A stretch of 64,000 bases of DNA from Thalassospira sp. ER-Se-21-Dark. Its GTDB lineage: Bacteria > Pseudomonadota > Alphaproteobacteria > Rhodospirillales > Thalassospiraceae. Under the pieces are notes generated by a model. That model was not told the DNA's origin. It saw only the letters and a list, made by a program, of their open reading frames with translations, and searched no databases. The position numbers and the translations under genes are program-made. Positions 27,073-36,155 of this stretch are shown in pieces. Where the stretch lies: the NCBI RefSeq assembly GCF_017922435.1, contig NZ_VDEZ01000003.1, positions 522,520 to 586,519 of the forward strand, read 5' to 3'. Position 1 is the stretch's first letter; each line of letters starts with the position of its first letter.

Positions 27073-28127
27073 CCACCAAGGAAAAAGACAATGCCATGGG
27101 TTTGTTTGAACGCTATCTCACCGTATGGGTTGCGGCCAGTATCATTGTTGGCATCCTGTTGGGTGAGTTGCTCCCAAGCCTGTTTCAGGCGATTGGCAAT
27201 CTGACCGCCTACGAGATCAATCTTCCGGTGACGGTTCTGATCTGGCTGATGATCGTGCCGATGTTGATGAAGGTCGATTTTGGTGCGCTTCATGAAGTCG
27301 GCCGCCAATGGCGCGGGATCGGTGTGACGCTTGGTGTGAATTGGCTGATCAAGCCATTTACCATGGCGGCCCTTGGCTGGTTGTTTATCGGCTTTCTATT
27401 CCGTCCGCTTTTGCCCGAATCACAGATTGAAAGTTATATCGCCGGCCTGATCTTGTTGGGGGCTGCCCCCTGCACGGCAATGGTGTTTGTCTGGTCACAC
27501 CTGACCAAGGGGGATGCGAACTTTACGCTGACCCAGGTTGCGCTGAATGACACGATCATGATCTTTGCCTTTGCGCCGATTGTGGCCTTGTTGCTGGGCA
27601 TTTCGGCGATCACCATTCCTTGGGAAACGCTGACCATTTCGGTTGTGGCGTTTATCGTTATTCCGGTGATTGTTGGCCAGATCATCCGAAACCGCGTCAT
27701 GAAAGGCGGGGTCGCAGCGTTCAACAGCTTTGATGCCAAGCTCAAACCCGTATCGATGATTGCGTTGCTCAGCACACTGGTTTTGCTGTTTGCCTTTCAG
27801 GGACAACAGATCATTGCCCAGCCGATGATCATTGCCCTTCTGGCGGTGCCGATCATCTTGCAGACCTATTTCATTGCCGCCATCGCCTATGTCGCCAACA
27901 AGGTGCTGGGTGTGGAACACAAGATCGCCGCCCCGTCTTCGATGATCGGGGCATCGAACTTCTTTGAACTGGCTGTGGCGACTGCCATCGGGTTGTTTGG
28001 CTTTTCATCGGGTGCAGCCCTTGCCACCGTGGTTGGTGTGCTGGTCGAAGTGCCGGTGATGCTGTCGCTTGTCGCCATTGCCAACCGAACCCGTGGCTGG
28101 TTCACCCCATCAAAAATTGCAAACTAA
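27069..28127 (+). CDS. acr3: Arsenite efflux permease Acr3 (ArsB/BART superfamily)
   Basis: 352 residues and ten predicted membrane segments. The Acr3 signature GAAPCTAMVFVWSHLTKGD carries the conserved arsenite-translocation cysteine, Cys135. The second conserved segment, IGASNFFELAVATAIGLFG, is near residue 295. It expels As(III) produced by ArsC. Translationally coupled to arsC; the GAGG ribosome site lies in the end of arsC. Confidence 0.95.
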   Translation: MTTKEKDNAMGLFERYLTVWVAASIIVGILLGELLPSLFQAIGNLTAYEINLPVTVLIWLMIVPMLMKVDFGALHEVGRQWRGIGVTLGVNWLIKPFTMAALGWLFIGFLFRPLLPESQIESYIAGLILLGAAPCTAMVFVWSHLTKGDANFTLTQVALNDTIMIFAFAPIVALLLGISAITIPWETLTISVVAFIVIPVIVGQIIRNRVMKGGVAAFNSFDAKLKPVSMIALLSTLVLLFAFQGQQIIAQPMIIALLAVPIILQTYFIAAIAYVANKVLGVEHKIAAPSSMIGASNFFELAVATAIGLFGFSSGAALATVVGVLVEVPVMLSLVAIANRTRGWFTPSKIAN

Positions 28128-28139
28128 CGGAGCCCTGAT

Positions 28140-29165
28140 ATGAGCCGCAAAATCCGCATTGGCATCAATGGTTTTGGCCGTATGGGCCGCCTGGTTCTGC
28201 GCGCAGGATGGGGTCACCCGGACCTTGAATTTGTCCATATCAACGAAATCAAGGGCGGGGCTGTTACCGCGGCCCACTTGCTGGAATTTGATTCGGTCCA
28301 TGGCCGCTGGGGCAATGGCGTTGCCTGCATAGACGATCATGTAGTGATCGATCAGACGCACAAGATCAGTTTTAGCGAAAATGCCACGCCGGGTGAAACC
28401 GATTGGGTCGGCATGGGATGCGACCTTGTTCTGGAATGCACCGGCAAGTTCAAAACACCCGAAACGCTTCAGCCCTATTTCGATCAGGGTGTCAAAAAAG
28501 TCATCGTTGCCGCCCCGGTCAAGGAAGGCGCGCTTAATATCGTTTACGGCGTGAATGACGATCTTTATGACCCAACGCAGCATCACCTTTTGACCGCGGC
28601 GAGCTGCACGACCAACTGTCTGGCACCGGTGGTCAAGGTCATGCATGAAAAGTTTGGCATCGTGCATGGATCGATCACCACCATTCATGATGTGACCAAC
28701 ACCCAGACGATTGTCGATCTGCCGCACAAGGATTTGCGCCGGGCGCGGTCGTGCCTGCAATCGCTGATCCCGACCAGCACCGGGTCGGCGACCGCGATCA
28801 CAATGATTTACCCGGAACTCAAGGGCAAACTGAACGGTATTGCAGTACGTGTCCCGTTGCTGAATGCGTCGCTAACCGATTGCGTGTTTGAAGTCGCCGA
28901 GGACACCGATAATGAGACCGTCAATCGCCTGATGCAAGAGGCATCTGAAACCTATCTTGCCGGTATTCTTGGCTATGAAGAACGCCCGCTGGTCAGTGCC
29001 GATTACCTCAATGACAGCCGGTCTTCGATTATCGATGCCGGATCGACGATGGTGATCGACAAGCGGCAGGTCAAAATCCTGGCCTGGTATGACAATGAGT
29101 GGGGATATGTCTGCCGGATGGCGGATCTGGCGGCCAAAGTCGCGCAACACCTGTTGGGGAAATAG
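28140..29165 (+). CDS. ArsJ-associated glyceraldehyde-3-phosphate dehydrogenase
   Basis: 341 residues of the GAPDH fold. It has the NAD-binding [16 protein letters not shown], catalytic Cys156 in [12 protein letters not shown], and the phosphate-site run STGSATAI. In ars operons such GAPDH paralogues convert glyceraldehyde-3-phosphate and arsenate to 1-arseno-3-phosphoglycerate, which ArsJ exports (established for the gapdh-arsJ pair). Its position, 12 bases after acr3 and 5 before arsJ, supports that dedicated role over glycolysis. Confidence 0.93.
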   Translation: MSRKIRIGINGFGRMGRLVLRAGWGHPDLEFVHINEIKGGAVTAAHLLEFDSVHGRWGNGVACIDDHVVIDQTHKISFSENATPGETDWVGMGCDLVLECTGKFKTPETLQPYFDQGVKKVIVAAPVKEGALNIVYGVNDDLYDPTQHHLLTAASCTTNCLAPVVKVMHEKFGIVHGSITTIHDVTNTQTIVDLPHKDLRRARSCLQSLIPTSTGSATAITMIYPELKGKLNGIAVRVPLLNASLTDCVFEVAEDTDNETVNRLMQEASETYLAGILGYEERPLVSADYLNDSRSSIIDAGSTMVIDKRQVKILAWYDNEWGYVCRMADLAAKVAQHLLGK

Positions 29166-29170
29166 CAAAG

Positions 29171-30397
29171 ATGTCGGCCGCAATCCGCAACTATGCGCTG
29201 GTCACCGGGGCCTATTGGGGTTTTACCCTGACCGACGGGGCACTTCGTATGCTGGTGCTGTTGCACTTTCATGCGCTGGGCTATTCGGCATTTGAAATCG
29301 CGCTGTTGTTCATCCTGTATGAAGTGGCAGGCATCGTCACCAATCTGGTCGGTGGATGGCTGGCGCAGGCACGCGGATTGCGCTTTACCCTGTTTGCCGG
29401 GTTGGCATTGCAAATTGCATCGCTGACCGCCCTTTCATTTACCAACCCCGATTGGCTTCCCGCGATCTCGGTCGCCTATGTCATGGGGCTTCAGGCGGCA
29501 TCGGGGGTGGCCAAGGATCTTACCAAGATGTCGAGCAAATCGGCGATCAAGGTTCTGGTCCCGGCCCATGCCGAGGGGGCGCTTTTCCGTTGGGTCGCGC
29601 TTTTGACCGGATCGAAGAACGCGCTTAAGGGTGTGGGCTTTTTCATGGGGGGTGCGTTGCTGTCCTGGCTTGGCTTTTCAGGTGCGCTTTTGGCGATGGC
29701 AGCGGGTCTTGCCCTGACCCTTGTGGCGGTTGCCATATCGCTCGGCTCTGCGATGGCAGGACCGGCAGGCGCGATGAAGCCGAAATTTCGCGATGTCTTT
29801 TCGCGTGATCGCAAGATCAATGTGCTGTCCGCCGCCCGGCTGTTTTTGTTTGGATCGCGCGATATCTGGTTTGTCGTGGGCCTGCCGGTGTTTCTGGCGT
29901 CCGAGCTTGGCTGGGGCCATATCGAGGTCGGCAGTTACATGGCGCTTTGGGTGATTGGATATGGCTTTATTCAGGCCATTGCGCCCAAAATGCTGCGTGC
30001 CAAAACCCGCGAACCGGATGGCCGCACCGCGCAAATCTGGATTGCCGCCCTTATTGCCGTGTCTGCTGCTATTGCTATTGCCATCACGCAGGACTTTGCC
30101 CCGGAACTTGCCGTTCTGGGTGGGTTGCTGGTGTTCGGGATTGTCTTTGCGGTCAATTCATCGCTGCATTCCTACCTGATCCTAGCCTATGCGGAGGGCG
30201 ACAAGGTCGCGATGAATGTCGGGTTCTATTATATGTCGAACGCCATCGGACGTTTGACCGGAACGGTGTTTTCGGGGGTGGCGTATCTTTATGGCGGGTT
30301 GGTCGGATGCCTTGTGACATCAATCGCGTTTTTAACGCTCGCCTGGGTGATCAGTGCCGCCCTGCCATCGCGCTCAGCGACACCAACGCACGGTTGA
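29171..30397 (+). CDS. arsJ: Organoarsenical MFS efflux permease ArsJ
   Basis: 408 residues from the ATG at 29171; a longer frame from 29099 lies inside the gapdh gene. It is a twelve-helix MFS protein with the ArsJ-type start NYALVTGAYWGFTLTDGALR and the conserved DLTKMSSKSAIK loop. It exports the unstable 1-arseno-3-phosphoglycerate made by the adjacent GAPDH, giving arsenate resistance without reduction. It is the last gene of the ars run. Confidence 0.94.
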   Translation: MSAAIRNYALVTGAYWGFTLTDGALRMLVLLHFHALGYSAFEIALLFILYEVAGIVTNLVGGWLAQARGLRFTLFAGLALQIASLTALSFTNPDWLPAISVAYVMGLQAASGVAKDLTKMSSKSAIKVLVPAHAEGALFRWVALLTGSKNALKGVGFFMGGALLSWLGFSGALLAMAAGLALTLVAVAISLGSAMAGPAGAMKPKFRDVFSRDRKINVLSAARLFLFGSRDIWFVVGLPVFLASELGWGHIEVGSYMALWVIGYGFIQAIAPKMLRAKTREPDGRTAQIWIAALIAVSAAIAIAITQDFAPELAVLGGLLVFGIVFAVNSSLHSYLILAYAEGDKVAMNVGFYYMSNAIGRLTGTVFSGVAYLYGGLVGCLVTSIAFLTLAWVISAALPSRSATPTHG

Positions 30398-30559
30398 TTG
30401 GAAAAAAACTTCCTTCGCAGATGCGGGATAAATACCTGAAAAGACTCATAAACCGAATTCATGAAACTTTAATCGCGCAAAAAGCCGTGACAAGACACTG
30501 CATATAGGGGTACGATTCCAACTAACGGTCAATAACTGGACCGCAGGAGGAGTTCCCGA

Positions 30560-30733
30560 GTGCCGCGAAAAAGCGTCTTAAACCGAGAATTTTCGCCCCC
30601 CGGATCGCACATGCAACATGCTGTGACCGGCGGAAACTCCTACCGCCACTTCCATCGCGAGATGAAAATTGAATGCGCGCCTTTCCATAACGGAATGGCG
30701 CGTTTTGCTTTTTTGGCCACTTTGTTGAGGTGA
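30560..30733 (+). CDS. Possible 57-residue leader ORF upstream of phoH
   Basis: A GTG at 30560 lies 9 bases after AGGAGG and opens a frame of 57 codons ending in TGA at 30731-30733, 5 bases before the phoH ATG. The peptide starts VPRKSVLNREFSPPGS and is basic, His-rich and otherwise unremarkable. The frame runs through the intrinsic terminator at 30676-30714, so translation could affect termination. Against it: no known homologue comes to mind and the sequence may simply be structured RNA. Low confidence. Confidence 0.3.
   Translation: MPRKSVLNREFSPPGSHMQHAVTGGNSYRHFHREMKIECAPFHNGMARFAFLATLLR
30676..30714 (+). terminator. Strong intrinsic terminator/attenuator before phoH
   Basis: CGCGCC (30676-30681) pairs with GGCGCG (30697-30702), extended inward by TTCC/GGAA after one mismatch. 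It is followed directly by TTTTGCTTTTTT. It would end either readthrough from the ars operon or a separate leader transcript. Confidence 0.75.
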
Positions 30734-30738
30734 TTGTC

Positions 30739-31509
30739 ATGGGTAAGCGCGCAGCACGTCGTCGTAACCGTCCGCAGCAGTCTAATAACAATGTTCATGA
30801 ACTGTTTGATGAAAACAATGCTGATTGGCACCCGCTTGGCGGGTCGGATCAGACCGGAACAGAACAGAAAGGACAACGCGATCAAAGCTACCGCCGCAAC
30901 ATCCGCCCGAAAAGTGAAAACCAGGCAGCCCTGATGGATGCCATCGACAATTACAATCTGGTTATGGCCCTTGGCCCGGCCGGCACCGGCAAGACCTATA
31001 TCGCTGTGTCCAAGGCGGTCGAAGCCCTTGATAACGGCGACATCGCCCGCATCGTTCTGGCCCGCCCGGCGGTTGAGGCCGGGGAAAATATCGGCTTCCT
31101 GCCAGGCGACGTCGAAGCCAAAATGGCCCCCTACCTTCGCCCGCTTTATGATGCGCTCAATGATCGTCTGGGTGCCAAGCGCCTCAAGACTTATATCTCG
31201 GACGGCACAATCGAGATTGCACCGATCGGCTATATGCGGGGTCGCACACTCAACAACGCCTTTGTGGTGATTGACGAGGCGCAGAACTGCACGTACGGAC
31301 AGCTCAAGATGCTGGTCACCCGCCTTGGCTGGAACTCCACCATGATCCTGACCGGCGACCCGGACCAGACCGACCTTCTGCCGGAAATGTCGGGTCTTTC
31401 GGAAATGTCCGAACGTCTTGAAAATGTCGAGGATGTCGCCTGTGTCCAGCTGCGCGACAAGGACATCGTCCGCCATCCGCTGGTCGCAAGCATGTTGACC
31501 GTTCTTTAG
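30739..31509 (+). CDS. phoH: PhoH family P-loop ATPase
   Basis: 256 residues from the ATG at 30739 with GAGGTG as ribosome site; a GTG at 30730 is an upstream alternative. A basic N-terminal tail (GKRAARRRNRPQQ) precedes a linker, then the PhoH core with Walker A GPAGTGKT at residues 79-86 and the Walker B region VVIDEAQNCTYGQLKML. It is the short PhoH form (compare ~350 residues for E. coli PhoH/YbeZ paralogues). PhoH proteins are ATPases linked to phosphate starvation and RNA metabolism; the cellular role is not firmly known. Confidence 0.9.
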   Translation: MGKRAARRRNRPQQSNNNVHELFDENNADWHPLGGSDQTGTEQKGQRDQSYRRNIRPKSENQAALMDAIDNYNLVMALGPAGTGKTYIAVSKAVEALDNGDIARIVLARPAVEAGENIGFLPGDVEAKMAPYLRPLYDALNDRLGAKRLKTYISDGTIEIAPIGYMRGRTLNNAFVVIDEAQNCTYGQLKMLVTRLGWNSTMILTGDPDQTDLLPEMSGLSEMSERLENVEDVACVQLRDKDIVRHPLVASMLTVL

Positions 31510-31606
31510 GTTTCAACACAGCAAAGTGCAAAAACACTGCATAAAACAAAGGCGGGCCCGAAAGGGTCCGCCATTTTTTGTGGTCATCTGTGAAACCGGC
31601 TGACGC

Positions 31607-32626
31607 CTAGCGCCCCATGGCCGCGACTTCGCCGCCACTGTTATTGACCGGGATGTCATGTTGGCCGGCACGTTTGGCGCGGCCGGTGTGCCAGAATTCG
31701 GGATCTTCGGTATAGCCGCTGAATTCATCAAGGTGGATGTCTTCGGGCGGTTCGGGATGGATGGTGATATCCAGATCGGGATATTCGGCGCGGATGCTGT
31801 CCATCACCTGATGGCAGATGGTGTGCGATTCGCGCATCAGCATGCCGCCATCCATGATCAATTCGATCTCGGCAAAGCGATGCACGCCCGATGAACGGGT
31901 GCGCAGACGGTGGATACCAATGACATCGGGGTTTTTCATCGTCAGTTCGATGATGCGCTGGCTATCAGATTCGGGCAGTTCCGCGTCCATCAGTACCTTG
32001 ACCGAGGTCCGACCAACCTTGACCGCGGAATACAGCAGGAAGATCGCAACCAGCCCGCCAATCGCCGGATCGGCCCATGCAAGGCCCGACATCCCGCCAA
32101 ACAGCGCAATCATCACCGCCAGATTGGACAGGATATCGCTGCTGTAATGAAGCGAGTCCGCCTCGACCGCGGCTGAGCCCGAAATTCGCACCGCCTTGCG
32201 TTGAAGCAAAACCAGACCAATGGTCATGATCAGCGAAACGCCCATGATCCAAAGGCCTTCGACGGCAAAGGAAATTGGCATGGGTTCGGTGATGCGCGAT
32301 GCCGCCTCGGCCAGAACCAGGATCGCCGCCCCAATCATGAAGGCCGATTGGAACAGACCAGCAAGCGGTTCTGCCTTACCATGGCCAAATCGGTGATCGT
32401 AATCCGCCGGACGCCAGGCCGACCGCACCGCCATGAAGTTGATCACAGAGGTACCAACATCAAGCATGCTATCAATCATGGAAGACAAAAGGCTGACGGA
32501 ATCGGTCAGGAACCAGCCGACAGCTTTGATCAGGATCAGTGTCGCAGCAATGACAATGGAGGCCGTCGTTGCACGACGCGCCCAAGTCTCTTTCTGTGCT
32601 ATGTCAATGACGGGACATTGACTCAT
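31607..32626 (-). CDS. Cation diffusion facilitator (CDF/FieF-type) metal exporter
   Basis: 339 residues with six membrane helices and a C-terminal cytoplasmic metal-binding domain (from ~residue 210). The transport-site residues are visible in TM2 (SSMIDSMLDVGTS, the D-x3-D pair) and TM5 (HYSSDILSN, the H-x3-D pair). A DxxxD/HxxxD set indicates Zn, Fe or Cd export driven by protons. A ~45-residue hydrophilic tail (from about 295) extends past the usual FieF end. It is divergent from ccmF with 224 bases between. Confidence 0.92.
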   Translation of the reverse strand: MSQCPVIDIAQKETWARRATTASIVIAATLILIKAVGWFLTDSVSLLSSMIDSMLDVGTSVINFMAVRSAWRPADYDHRFGHGKAEPLAGLFQSAFMIGAAILVLAEAASRITEPMPISFAVEGLWIMGVSLIMTIGLVLLQRKAVRISGSAAVEADSLHYSSDILSNLAVMIALFGGMSGLAWADPAIGGLVAIFLLYSAVKVGRTSVKVLMDAELPESDSQRIIELTMKNPDVIGIHRLRTRSSGVHRFAEIELIMDGGMLMRESHTICHQVMDSIRAEYPDLDITIHPEPPEDIHLDEFSGYTEDPEFWHTGRAKRAGQHDIPVNNSGGEVAAMGR

Positions 32627-32850
32627 CAGTTGTCAACCTCTGGCCTACCAATACGCTTACTGACCACCGTTTTATAGCCTGTTTGCGTACAATATGTAAT
32701 GTCTATTGCCATATTTTCGCCCGTCCTAGGGCAGCAAATAGCGCATATTTGATATTCCGCAAGGTTTCCAAGCCTTTTTAAAGGGATTATATGTCGCATC
32801 CGGGCACATAATTGATACTGTAAAGCCTGCTAGGGACGAGAAACGATAAT

Positions 32851-34833
32851 ATGATTGTAGAGATCGGACATTACGCGCTGATACTGTCATTGGTGATGGC
32901 AGTTGCCCAATCCACCGTACCGTTTCTGGCGGCATCGCGGCGTGACGCCGCACTTCTGGCCGTCGCACCACGGTTGGCTTTGGCATGCTTTGCACTGATC
33001 GCGGCAAGTTTCCTTGCGCTGACCTATGCCTATGTCAGTTCCGACTTCTCGGTCCTTAACGTTCTGGCAAACAGCCACACCTCCAAACCGATGATCTACA
33101 AGATCACAGGCGTCTGGGCCAATCACGAAGGATCGATGCTGCTTTGGGTGCTGATCCTGACCCTGTTTGGCGGCGCGGTTGCGGCATTTGGCCGCAATTT
33201 ACCGCCGACATTGCTGGCGCGCGTTTTGGGTGTGATGGGGCTGATCGGGGCTGGCTTTATCCTGTTTATTGTTCTGACCTCGAACCCGTTTGAGCGCGTA
33301 TTGAACCCGCCGCTTGACGGGGAAGGCATGAACCCGCTGCTGCAGGACCCAGGCATCGCCATTCATCCGCCGTTCCTTTATCTCGGCTATGTCGGGTTTT
33401 CAGTCGCCTTTGCCTTTGCGGTGGCAGCCCTGATTGAAGGCCGGGTTGATCCGGCCTGGGCACGTTGGGTGCGCCCCTGGACGCTGGCAGCCTGGGTCTT
33501 TCTGACCGCCGGCATCGGGCTGGGTTCCTGGTGGGCGTATTACGAGCTTGGCTGGGGCGGCTGGTGGTTCTGGGACCCGGTTGAAAACGCATCCTTCATG
33601 CCATGGCTTGCGGGGACTGCGCTTTTGCATTCGGCCATCGTGGTGGAAAAGCGTGACGCACTTAAAAGCTGGACCATCTTTTTGGCGATCCTGGCGTTTT
33701 CCTTCTCGCTTCTGGGGACCTTCCTTGTGCGGTCGGGTGCTCTGACATCGGTGCATGCCTTTGCCACCGATCCGACGCGCGGGGTGTTTATCCTGTTCCT
33801 GCTATTCATTGCGGTTGGCGGATCGCTAACACTTTATGCCTGGCGGGCACCGACATTGAAGGGGGGCGGGCTGTTCCAGCCGATTTCGCGCGAAGGGGCG
33901 CTTATTTTTAACAATGTCCTTTTGTCGATTGCCGCTGCCATGGTGTTGCTCGGCACACTTTATCCGTTGTTGCTGGAAACCCTGACTGGCGAAAAAATCT
34001 CCGTCGGGGCACCGTTCTTTAATGCGACCTTTGTACCGATCATCACCCCGGTGATTGTCGCGATGGCCTTTGGCCCATTGATGCCGTGGAAGCGCGCCGA
34101 CCTTCTTGGCGTGTTTAACAAGCTTAAAATCGCCCTTGCGGCTGCCGCCGTTGTCGTGCTGGTGACACTTTGGCTTTCGGGTGGACCGGCCTTTGCCCTG
34201 TTCGGGATGGGGCTTGCAGCCTGGTTGTTTGTCGGATCGATCCTTGAATGGTCGGGCCGGATCAAGCTGTTCCGCGAGCCAATTGGCACCAGCCTGCGCC
34301 GCATGCGCAATCTGCCGCGCTCGGCCCACGGGACGATGCTGGCCCATGCCGGTGTGGCAATCGTGGTGGCCGGTATCACCGGATCGCAGGCCTGGACCGA
34401 AGAAGCCGTTCAGTCACTTGCCGTTGGCGAAAGCGCCGAACTTGCCGGGCATACCTTCATCCTGTCTGGTATCCGCGAATATCAGGGGCCGAACTATGCC
34501 GCCCGCGAAGCGGAAATCACCATCACCACACCGGGCGAACGCACCGTTGTCCTGAAACCGGAAAAACGCGTCTATACGGTCGAAGGCATGCCAACCACCG
34601 AGGCCGGTATTCAATCAAGCTTCACCGGCGATATCTATGCCGTGATCGGCGATCAGGATGAAAGCGGCAAATGGATCACACGGTTTTACGTCAAACCCCT
34701 GATCCCATGGATGTGGTTTGGCGGGCTTGTCATGGTGTTTGGCGGATTGATGTCGCTTTCGGATCGTCGTTATCGCATCGGTGCACCGACCCGTTCCCAC
34801 AAGACTGCCGCCAAAGCAGTGCCCGCAGAATAA
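32851..34833 (+). CDS. ccmF: Cytochrome c-type biogenesis protein CcmF (heme lyase subunit)
   Basis: 660 residues and about fifteen membrane segments. The tryptophan-rich WWD heme-handling motif WGGWWFWDPVENASFMPWL lies around residues 230-250, with further family runs such as NPPLDGEGMNPLLQDPG and HPPFLYLGYVGFS. CcmF with CcmH/I transfers heme to apocytochrome c in the periplasm. Its immediate downstream partner is ccmI (23 bases). The ccmE, ccmG and ccmH genes usually next to it are absent from this window. Confidence 0.97.
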   Translation: MIVEIGHYALILSLVMAVAQSTVPFLAASRRDAALLAVAPRLALACFALIAASFLALTYAYVSSDFSVLNVLANSHTSKPMIYKITGVWANHEGSMLLWVLILTLFGGAVAAFGRNLPPTLLARVLGVMGLIGAGFILFIVLTSNPFERVLNPPLDGEGMNPLLQDPGIAIHPPFLYLGYVGFSVAFAFAVAALIEGRVDPAWARWVRPWTLAAWVFLTAGIGLGSWWAYYELGWGGWWFWDPVENASFMPWLAGTALLHSAIVVEKRDALKSWTIFLAILAFSFSLLGTFLVRSGALTSVHAFATDPTRGVFILFLLFIAVGGSLTLYAWRAPTLKGGGLFQPISREGALIFNNVLLSIAAAMVLLGTLYPLLLETLTGEKISVGAPFFNATFVPIITPVIVAMAFGPLMPWKRADLLGVFNKLKIALAAAAVVVLVTLWLSGGPAFALFGMGLAAWLFVGSILEWSGRIKLFREPIGTSLRRMRNLPRSAHGTMLAHAGVAIVVAGITGSQAWTEEAVQSLAVGESAELAGHTFILSGIREYQGPNYAAREAEITITTPGERTVVLKPEKRVYTVEGMPTTEAGIQSSFTGDIYAVIGDQDESGKWITRFYVKPLIPWMWFGGLVMVFGGLMSLSDRRYRIGAPTRSHKTAAKAVPAE

Positions 34834-34856
34834 GCCAAGGACAGGATACCTAAATA

Positions 34857-36119
34857 ATGACCATCTGGATTGTTCTTGGCGCGATTACCCTGCTGCTTAC
34901 GGGGTTCATTCTGTGGCCGATTTTTGGCGGCAACCGTAAAGCTGGATCGGATGAGGCAAGCGATGCGTCGTCCGCATCAGAGAGTGAAGATGGCAGCCCG
35001 GAAAACGAACTTTCGCGCGACCTTGCGGTTTATCGTGATCAGCTTTCCGAGATTGACCGTGATATTGAGCGCGGGGTTCTAAGCGCCGAGCAGGCCGATG
35101 CCGCGCGCACCGAAGTTCAGCGCCGTATTCTGGCGGCCGATCAGCGCATCAAAAAGCAACAGCCTACTGACACCATCGAGCAGACATCGGCAAACAAGCC
35201 CATCCGGGCCATTGCCGCCGGTTTTATCGTGCTGTTCATTGCAGGCGGGTTCGCGCTTTATCTTGATCTTGGCAATCCGACCATGCCCGACCGCCCGATC
35301 ACCAGCCGCGCCGATGAAATCAATGCCATGCGCATGGCCCAGACGGCGGATGAAGACCGCCAGTCGGTGCTTAATCGTGCTGTCAGCGACCTGTCACAGA
35401 GGCTTTTGGAAAATCCAGATGATCTGCGGGCGTGGGAATTGCTGGGTGCCAGCCTGATGGCGCTTGGCCGCCCGGAAGAAGCACAAACCGCGTTTCTTGA
35501 GACCGTCAAGCGGTCGGGACGTGACGGCGATTATCTGGCCATGTATGCCGAAAGCCTGATCCGCAGCAATAATGGCCAAATCAATACGACAGCCCGCGGC
35601 GTGCTGCGCGAAGCCGAAAAAACCGACAGTGCCGATCCACGCATCCAGTTTTATCTTGGCCTTGCCGACGCACAGGAAGGCAATGTCGGTGCTGCGGTTG
35701 ATCGCTGGATCGCACTTGCCAATGGGGCACCGGGCGATGCCCCGTGGTTGCCGATGGTGGTTGGCCGGATCAATGAAGCCGCCCTTGCCCAGGGGATCGA
35801 CATTGAAGGACGCCTGAACATTGCCGAAAACACATCACCCGGCCCAAGTCAGGAAGATATCGCCGCTGCGCAGGAAATGACACCTGAAGAGCAGCAGCAA
35901 ATGATCATGTCGATGGTCAATGGATTGGCCGAACGGCTGGAGGCTGAGCCGAACAATCCCGACGGGTGGGCCCGCCTGATGCAGGCCTATATGGTGCTGG
36001 GCCGGGAAGACGATGCCAAGGCGGCGTTCGAGAAGGCCAGCATAGTGTTTGCCGACCAGCCGGAGCTGATTGCCCGATTCGACTCGCTTGCACAGGAAAT
36101 CGGCATCTCAGCGAACTGA
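34857..36119 (+). CDS. ccmI: Cytochrome c-type biogenesis protein CcmI (CycH)
   Basis: 420 residues. TM1 is at ~3-22 and a leucine-zipper-like cytoplasmic loop contains the family LSRDLAVYRDQLSEIDRDIE. TM2 is at ~120-141 (IAAGFIVLFIAGGFALYLDL), and a periplasmic TPR domain follows to the C-terminus (for example LRAWELLGASLMALGRPEEA). It presents apocytochrome to the CcmF/H lyase. It has no CxxC motif, so it is not a CcmH-CcmI fusion. Confidence 0.94.
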   Translation: MTIWIVLGAITLLLTGFILWPIFGGNRKAGSDEASDASSASESEDGSPENELSRDLAVYRDQLSEIDRDIERGVLSAEQADAARTEVQRRILAADQRIKKQQPTDTIEQTSANKPIRAIAAGFIVLFIAGGFALYLDLGNPTMPDRPITSRADEINAMRMAQTADEDRQSVLNRAVSDLSQRLLENPDDLRAWELLGASLMALGRPEEAQTAFLETVKRSGRDGDYLAMYAESLIRSNNGQINTTARGVLREAEKTDSADPRIQFYLGLADAQEGNVGAAVDRWIALANGAPGDAPWLPMVVGRINEAALAQGIDIEGRLNIAENTSPGPSQEDIAAAQEMTPEEQQQMIMSMVNGLAERLEAEPNNPDGWARLMQAYMVLGREDDAKAAFEKASIVFADQPELIARFDSLAQEIGISAN

Positions 36120-36126
36120 ACAGGCA

Positions 36127-36155
36127 TTTATCGGTAATATTGCCGATAAAAATTG
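36127..36155 (+). terminator. Hairpin after ccmI
   Basis: TTTATCGG (36127-36134) pairs with CCGATAAA (36143-36150) across an 8-base loop, 8 bases after the ccmI stop. The following tract AATTGTTTT is only moderately T-rich. Confidence 0.55.

Larger units (their letters stand above)
30508..30733 (+). ncRNA. Structured phoH leader (candidate cis-regulatory RNA)
   Basis: The 341-base gap between arsJ and phoH holds ordered structure. A CGGTC/GACCG hairpin (30526-30543) precedes a strong SD (AGGAGG, 30545-30550). Stem A pairs 30548-30556 with 30632-30641, hiding part of the SD. Stem B (GGCGG 30629-30633 with CCGCC 30643-30647) uses the same bases and excludes stem A. A terminator follows at 30676-30714, 24 bases before the phoH start. 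I recognise no known riboswitch class. The boundaries are estimates. Confidence 0.45.

Noticed and set aside
30508..30720. 6S RNA, tmRNA, SRP RNA or RNase P RNA in the phoH leader
   Set aside because: I looked for their conserved cores (for example GAGGAAAGTCC for RNase P) and found none.
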